From Pseudocercospora fijiensis CIRAD86 (taxonomy: Eukaryota > Ascomycota > Dothideomycetes > Mycosphaerellales > Mycosphaerellaceae), in contig NW_006921534.1 of NCBI RefSeq assembly GCF_000340215.1, forward strand, positions 744,001-808,000: a stretch of 64,000 nt of DNA, given 5' to 3'. The notes beneath the pieces are model-generated. The model saw only the letters and a list, made by a program, of their open reading frames with translations. It searched no databases and was not told where the DNA came from. Within the stretch, counting starts at the first letter, position 1, and the number at the start of each line of letters is the position of its first letter. The position numbers were made by a program, and so were the translations under genes. Shown here piece by piece: positions 58,802-64,000 of the stretch.

Positions 58802-60617
58802 ATGCCGCTAAAAGAGATACGTACGACTACTAGTAAGCCGCTAGTGCGATTAGACGACGAGATAAATAACTCTACGCTAAAGAAGAAGGTAATCCGCACT
58901 CTCGAGAAGACTATTAGTCCGCCGCTAATAAGAAAGAATGCTAATACGGCTTAGTAGGTAAAGGGTAGCTTAAAGTCGAAGAGTAGGTCTTCCGCCGGTA
59001 AGAAGAGCAAAGCGACTACCGACCTAATCGTTAATCTACTAAGCAAGGAGACCGTAGCGGCGCCGGCAGAGGAGACTAGCGGTATAGAACTACTAAAATC
59101 GGCTGTTTCTTCCTCCGCTTCGACCTTTATATCCTTCTTTTTTAATACTATATAGAAGGCAGCTGCTACTACTAGTAGCTAAGCCGCTCTTGCTATAGGT
59201 AACGTTCCTATTACTTAACCTAGCTCTTTCTCGGACGAGACCTTCTATTATAAAGGATAGTAGATACTATTTAATATAACGAAGAAGGGCGCGGTACGGA
59301 CGATAGTAACGAAGCTAGTAAAGTTCTTATCGGCGAACAAATAAGAGGCTTAGAACGTACATTCGTAGGCAGCGAAGATAGCGAAGTTAAACGGCTTAGC
59401 GGCAATTAATCGTATTATTATCTATACTAGAGCGGACGGTTAGAAGACGGCTTTTACTAGCAATTAGTATTAAGCTAGAGATAATATTAATAGCGATAAG
59501 GTCTATAGCGAAGCGATAGAGACTAGTAAGGAATTAGCGCTTACCTTGCGGAAGAATGTCTTTATTAATATCGACTTCTTGTCGAAGCCTAAAGCGATAG
59601 TAGTAGCTATACCTTTAGGCGCTAAGAAGTTAGTTAAACCGGCTTCTAATCTAACCTCAATTTAGCTTGCTAACGCTAGCGTTATAATAGCTAAATTAGA
59701 GGCTTAGAAGCGGTAGGACTATTATATTATTAGAGACTTCTTATATAGTTATAAAGACTGTCTAAATTATTATAAGGCTAGTAAGTATACCTACTTCCGC
59801 GATAAGGCCTTAAAGGACTATAGTAAGAACTACTTTCCGTTTTACGAAGCCGCTATAATTAAGGCTTATAAAGCTATCTCTTCCGGCGAGTAGAAGCGTA
59901 ACGAGGTAACTAATAAGCTAGATAATAGGATACTAGTAAGGATCGAGGTAATAGTAATTAAGAGGAAGATTGAGTTGTAGTTCTAGAAAGGCGAGGTTAA
60001 GAAGATAAGGGCTCGGCATAGCAGTAAGAGCGACTCGCCTCGTAAACTAGCTATCAGTATCGGCTCTTAACCTATTATCCTTAATTCCTTCGGCGACGAG
60101 ATAAGGCACTTCTTAGATAGCAAGCTACGTAGATCTAGTATAATTCCTAGTACTCCGTATAAAACACCTGCTCGCGCTCTTACTAGAACTAGTTTACGTA
60201 ACCCTCCGGCGATGCCTCGCAATATTATATAGTCCTCGAAGCTAACTGTCGAATTCTTCTAGTAGGTCGGCTTATAGCGCGGATTTTAGGATTGCGACGA
60301 ATTACGCCCGTATATCGCTTATTTCGTATCTTCCGAATAGACGCTAGAGACTATCTGCAATTTAATAAAGGACGACTAGCCGGCGGCACTTAATATAGTA
60401 GATAGAATAAGGTTAAGGTTAAAGAAAGCTATCGTCGAGTTTATAAGGAAGAAATAGGATAAGATTATAGCGGCGGAAGTAGCCGCTACTAAGGAGGGAG
60501 AGAATTTCTAAGAATTCTTAGCTTCGTTTAGGCTGCAATCGCTATATATCTATAATATATATAAACTTGTAATAAGCAGGAGATTCTTGCGGTAATAGCA
60601 CTTATTTTAGCCTATAT
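58802..60617 (+). pseudogene. Unknown Lys/Ser-rich protein ORF, RIP-broken
   Basis: From ATG 58802 (MPLKEIRTTTSKPLVRLDDE) one frame reads through RIP-type stops for about 600 codons. The N-terminal part is basic and Ser-rich (KSKSRSSAGKKSKATTDL). A middle helical part has many Lys/Tyr (DYYIIRDFLYSYKDCLNYY). A later DCDELRPYIAYFVSSE segment is followed by a helical tail. I recognise no family. It faces a Tc1/mariner transposase, so it may be an accessory ORF of the same element or a separate gene. Confidence 0.45.
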
Positions 60618-60734
60618 ATAATTAATTAATATAATGCGTTAGTTATAGAATACTAAGCGCGATAGGTAAAGCTAGCGTTCGAATACATTTATTTAAATCT
60701 CTCCGAGCGGCGCTTGCCGCGCGCTAGTACGATT

Positions 60735-62000
60735 AGTTACATTACTCGAAATCTTCGAAGTCTACCTCTTATTCGCTATCTTCCTCGTTGTCTTCCTTAA
60801 ATACGCCCTTACTATTATAATATACTATCGACGAGTCGTTAATTATCGACGGTAAGGTATTCTAAGCCTATTCTATCTATTAGGACTCTTCCGGGTCGAG
60901 CGCTATTATGTTCTAAGCCGCTCTAGCGGTATATTCGAATTCGGCTAGATCGTACGGAATATCGACTCTATCGATATTATATCTAGTATAAGCGAACAAC
61001 CTACGCGCCCTATTGCCCCTATACTTATACAAATACTATAGCAAGTAATCCTAAAAGCCTATAAACTTCGGTAGCTTATCTCTGTAATTTTTAATAACCT
61101 TCTTTAGCAGATTGAAGCTACCCTCGATCGGGTTTAGATCCGGCGAATATAGCGGTAGAAATTCGAGGTAATAGCCGGCATCTAGTATCGCCTGTTTAAC
61201 CCTCGCTCTATAGTAGATACTAGCATTATCTATAACAAAGATTATCGGCGGACTATCCTTAAGGCAAGGTAAGACTTGTTTAGTTAGCTAGAGGTAGAAA
61301 CGATTACTATTAATCGATCCTTAGTAAATACGAGTATAGGGTAAGTAGCCGTATAGCGTAAAGGCTAGCAATACTAACTATCTAACTTCTCGCTTCGCAT
61401 ACTATATATCTATATAGTTTAACCCCTTCGGAGACTATCTATACTTACGCTAACTAGTCTTCTAATTACTAGTAGTCTCGTCGATAAACACTAATCGATC
61501 TACCGGCTATTTTGCGTACCTAATCGTCTACAAAGCCCTTAAGAACAGGTTGCGTTCCTTCGCTTCGCGCCTTACCTCTTTGCAAGTTAAACCTAGCTTC
61601 TTCTTTAATACCCTCGTTAGCAACCGCGGCTTAATTACTATACTATTACTACTCTCTAAGATAGGCCTTAATCGTATAAACTCGTCTTAAAGAGCTTAGA
61701 TTATTTCTAAGAAGTATGCGTCCGGACGGTCTATAAGAAAGCTACGTAGGAAGTCTATTTCTTTAGCTAGTATTATCGTATAGTATGCGTTACGAGAAGT
61801 GCTAGTTTAAGGTATATATAACTTACTAAATAGTCGCTACTTAGCTTAATAACGATAGACTGTCCGTACGGACAATAGCAACTTCGAGAATGCTAGGACC
61901 TACTTAGGAGTTATACCTTTACTAAAGAGATTGACTAATTAGCCTTACTAGTCGAGATTAATACGTGCCTTCTTAACTATAGCGGCAACAACGATTAGTA
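60735..62000 (-). pseudogene. Tc1/mariner (DD34E) transposase, RIP-broken
   Basis: Read on the minus strand through TAG/TAA codons. A helix-turn-helix region (SKLLLSVRTVYRY, about 61890-61850) is followed by a conserved VLKKKLGLTCKEVRREAK segment. The first catalytic Asp is in VFIDETTSN (about 61490) and the second in IFVIDNASIYYRARV (about 61240). The catalytic Glu is in LPLYSPDLNPIEGSF (about 61130), exactly 34 residues after the second Asp. An acidic Ser/Glu-rich tail ends near 60735. The spacing and LPxYSPxLNPIE box are the signature of the IS630-Tc1-mariner superfamily. Confidence 0.85.
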
Positions 62001-62110
62001 ATACCTTAGAAGGGTCTATACTACTAGAAAACCGTCGACACGATATCTACGATATATTAGAGGACTAGAGGCATTAGAGGGAGAACAAATAATTCAAAAA
62101 CTACTAAAAT

Positions 62111-62700
62111 GGCGGTGTGGTTCCTCTCTCGGAGGTATAGGGTTCTCCCCGCACCGGTACTAACAAGTTAGAAGGGTTACACAGTATCCGGGGTTTCGTT
62201 AGTTACTTTACGCCCCTCGAGACTAAACCGAGCCCTAGCTACCCGCCCGAGCCCTAGCATGACCCGAGATTACGAGATCGGCTGTTCTATACAAAATCGC
62301 GTATAGAAGCGGATAATCGCGTCGCTATAGCCCCTCCGACCGGGCAACTACTACTATACTACTACTAGCAGCTATAAAGCTAAAGTTTGTTAGCAAATTA
62401 GTAGTATAGCAAAATTTAAGGTGTTATTAGTTGTTAGCTATCTACTTAGGTCTAAGCGGATTGCGACCTGCCGCCTTATAACTACGCGAAGCTATATATA
62501 CTAGCTTATATTAGTCTCCTAGTTGCTAACTAGCCTACTACTATATATAATACTACTACTAAGTAAACTAATAGTGCTATTGCTACAGCACCTAGTAATG
62601 AAGTAGCCGCCCTATTAGCTATATAAGCGACTATTGTTGTTAGTGCTAGTATTGTTACTAAGCAGCCTATCGTTATTGTTGCTTATATAATGCCGCCTAC
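62111..62700. other. Less mutated spacer, then RIP-mutated DNA, no gene seen
   Basis: About 62110-62340 has nearly normal composition, and the later part is TA-rich again. It may contain the 3' end of the MULE to the right. No protein domain was readable. Confidence 0.4.
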
Positions 62701-64000
62701 TAGCGGCTACTATTAGCTTATTGCCTCGCTCGCTCTTCTTCCGCCTATAGACGTTAGTTCTTACGTACTCGTAGGTCTTTAATCTCTCGGCGAAGTAGAT
62801 CTAGCTTAGAAGGTAGCTCCGGAGCGACTAGAAGTAATAATAAAGGCTTAACTCGTAGATTATAATACTTAAAGCCGGCTAGATAGCAAGCGGAGCTATA
62901 CGGTCGATTAGCCTTCTAGCAAGGGCATTATTAAGTACGGTATTAGCTCTTTACGCACTTATAGTAGTTAGCAACCGTAGTACGAAGTTATATAAGAGAT
63001 ACGCCTAGTTCTAAGGCAAAGTCGACTATTCTAGCCGTTAGAGTCTTCCGCTTCTTAATTACTATAACCTTATTTAAGTCGTCTAATTCTCGAGCCGTTG
63101 CTACACGCTTTATAGTATACAATGTCGCTCCGCTAGTAAGAGGTTTGCGGTTGCTATAGATTACTTCCGGTTCTCGTAGATTATACGTTCTACGGAAGTC
63201 AATTAACTAGTACTTATAGAAGTAGCTCGGTAATAGCATAGCGCGGCTTCTACCTATTTCGAGAAGCTTTATAATATCGTGTTTATAAGGATAACTATGC
63301 GTCTTACGAAGGTAGTCGTTATAGCGGCATTATAAGTAGGGGTACGAGTACGCCGAGTGCTTAATCTCGTTGCCGTTATCGTTAGTTATAGTCCGCAGAA
63401 GGTCGTTAGTACGTTAGTATAGATCCTTAACCTCGAGAAGGTAGTAATCGCTTATAACTCGAGAAACGCTCGCCTAAAATAGTCTAGTAAGTGCTTTATT
63501 ATACCTCTTTAGGTTCTTAGCAAGGCGGATACGACGGCGATTATGCCCTTTATTCTACTAGTTAAGAAGGCTCTTAAATAAGGTAAAGATATTGTAGCGG
63601 CTGCTATAGTTAAGCTAGACTTTAATACGTCTATACGTAGCTTTAACTCGCGAGGTTGTTTTATAGCTAAAGTATAGAACTTCGTTAGTCTAGTAGTCGA
63701 TAATGTGAGTCTTATAGCACTACTATTTATTATTAAGATAGGCCTTAAATATAGGATAGACGTTGTCTAGTTTCCGAGCGTTCTCGTTAAACTCGGCTTT
63801 AGTTTAACTATAGATAGTATAAGCGAACAACCGTAGAAACTTGCTAGTTTAAGGACTGTTAGTCTAAGAGCCGTCGGTACCCTTTACCTAACTAAATTCG
63901 CTACGCTCCTTGCGGATACGAGTTAATATATCTTGCTATAGATGCTAGTCGCAGACGATATTTAATAAGCCTAGATAGACCTCCTTAATCGCTAGCATTA
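62700..64000 (-). pseudogene. Third MULE transposase (C-terminal part), RIP-broken, cut by the window edge
   Basis: Minus strand from 64000 leftward. The first block reads NENARKLDNVYPIFKAYLNN, then HIIDY with a stop for Trp and TNEVLYFSYKTTSRV. RRIKV and IFTLFKSLLN follow. This matches the region after the catalytic core of MULE transposases (the TSRVEG...H..IK pattern). A basic, Pro-poor tail (REPEVIYSNRKPLTSGATL, TARELDDLNKVIVIKKRK) follows to about 62700. The N-terminal catalytic part lies outside the window. It is a different family from the MULEs at 35 kb and 42-52 kb as far as I can compare. Confidence 0.6.

Larger units (their letters stand above)
58682..62110. mobile_element. Probable Tc1/mariner-type element with two convergent ORFs
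   Basis: RIP-mutated block containing the unknown plus-strand ORF and a minus-strand DD34E transposase. The outer edges GCACTTTTACGTAGTTTTT (58684-58702) and, inverted, GCCATTTTAGTAGTTTTT (near 62100) look like diverged terminal inverted repeats, and a TA precedes the left edge. I could not confirm a TA at the right edge. The limits and the unity of the element are tentative. Confidence 0.4.

Overview
The window looks like part of a filamentous ascomycete chromosome, most likely a dothideomycete of the Mycosphaerella type. This is inferred from short GT-AG introns with CTAAC/CTGAC branch sites, an Ecp2-type (Hce2) effector gene, secreted tyrosinase and acid sphingomyelinase genes, and long AT-rich blocks of transposons mutated by repeat-induced point mutation (RIP). 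In these blocks CA/TG is almost gone and TA is in excess, while CG is kept. Tryptophan and glutamine codons have become TAG/TAA throughout.

Layout. Four islands of normal composition carry the host genes: (1) 1-3.4 kb, with an Hce2 effector, an unusual tRNA-Phe-like locus and a broken acidic-protein gene; (2) 15.3-18.0 kb, with a secreted acid sphingomyelinase-like phosphodiesterase; (3) 38.4-42.2 kb, with a secreted tyrosinase; (4) 52.9-58.7 kb, with a von Willebrand A-domain protein and a six-exon sodium/solute symporter, both on the minus strand. Between and beyond them lie RIP-degraded transposons.

Transposons. Four nearly complete copies (A, B, C, D) of one Ty3/Gypsy chromodomain retrotransposon family are present. 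Each has LTRs of 189-197 bp and an intact 5-bp target duplication (tatta, atcta, atagt, ctatt). A has a solo LTR nested in its integrase region (duplication ttcgg) and a 972-bp terminal-inverted-repeat element nested in gag. D sits inside a Mutator-like (MULE) transposase gene, and removing D restores that reading frame. B and C split another, unidentified RIP-mutated gene. A second MULE (35217-38436) has 57-bp terminal inverted repeats and a 9-bp duplication. A Tc1/mariner DD34E transposase, a third MULE cut by the window end, a gag remnant of a different retroelement and a roughly 27-bp minisatellite complete the set. All are dead: all four retrotransposon copies carry Asn in place of the second Asp of the reverse-transcriptase YLDD box.

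Most interesting. The locus at 2480-2645 folds as tRNA-Phe(GAA) with the usual intron next to the anticodon. A second 63-nt insertion lies exactly between T-stem and T-loop, begins GTATGT, contains CTAAC and ends CAG, like a small spliceosomal intron. Also notable are the LTR family's self-priming signal (11 nt after the 5' LTR complementary to 11 nt inside the LTR) and a 351-nt, hairpin-bearing intron in the symporter gene. Two assembly gaps (N runs) fall inside retrotransposon copies C and D. All calls were made by reading the sequence; no database search was run.
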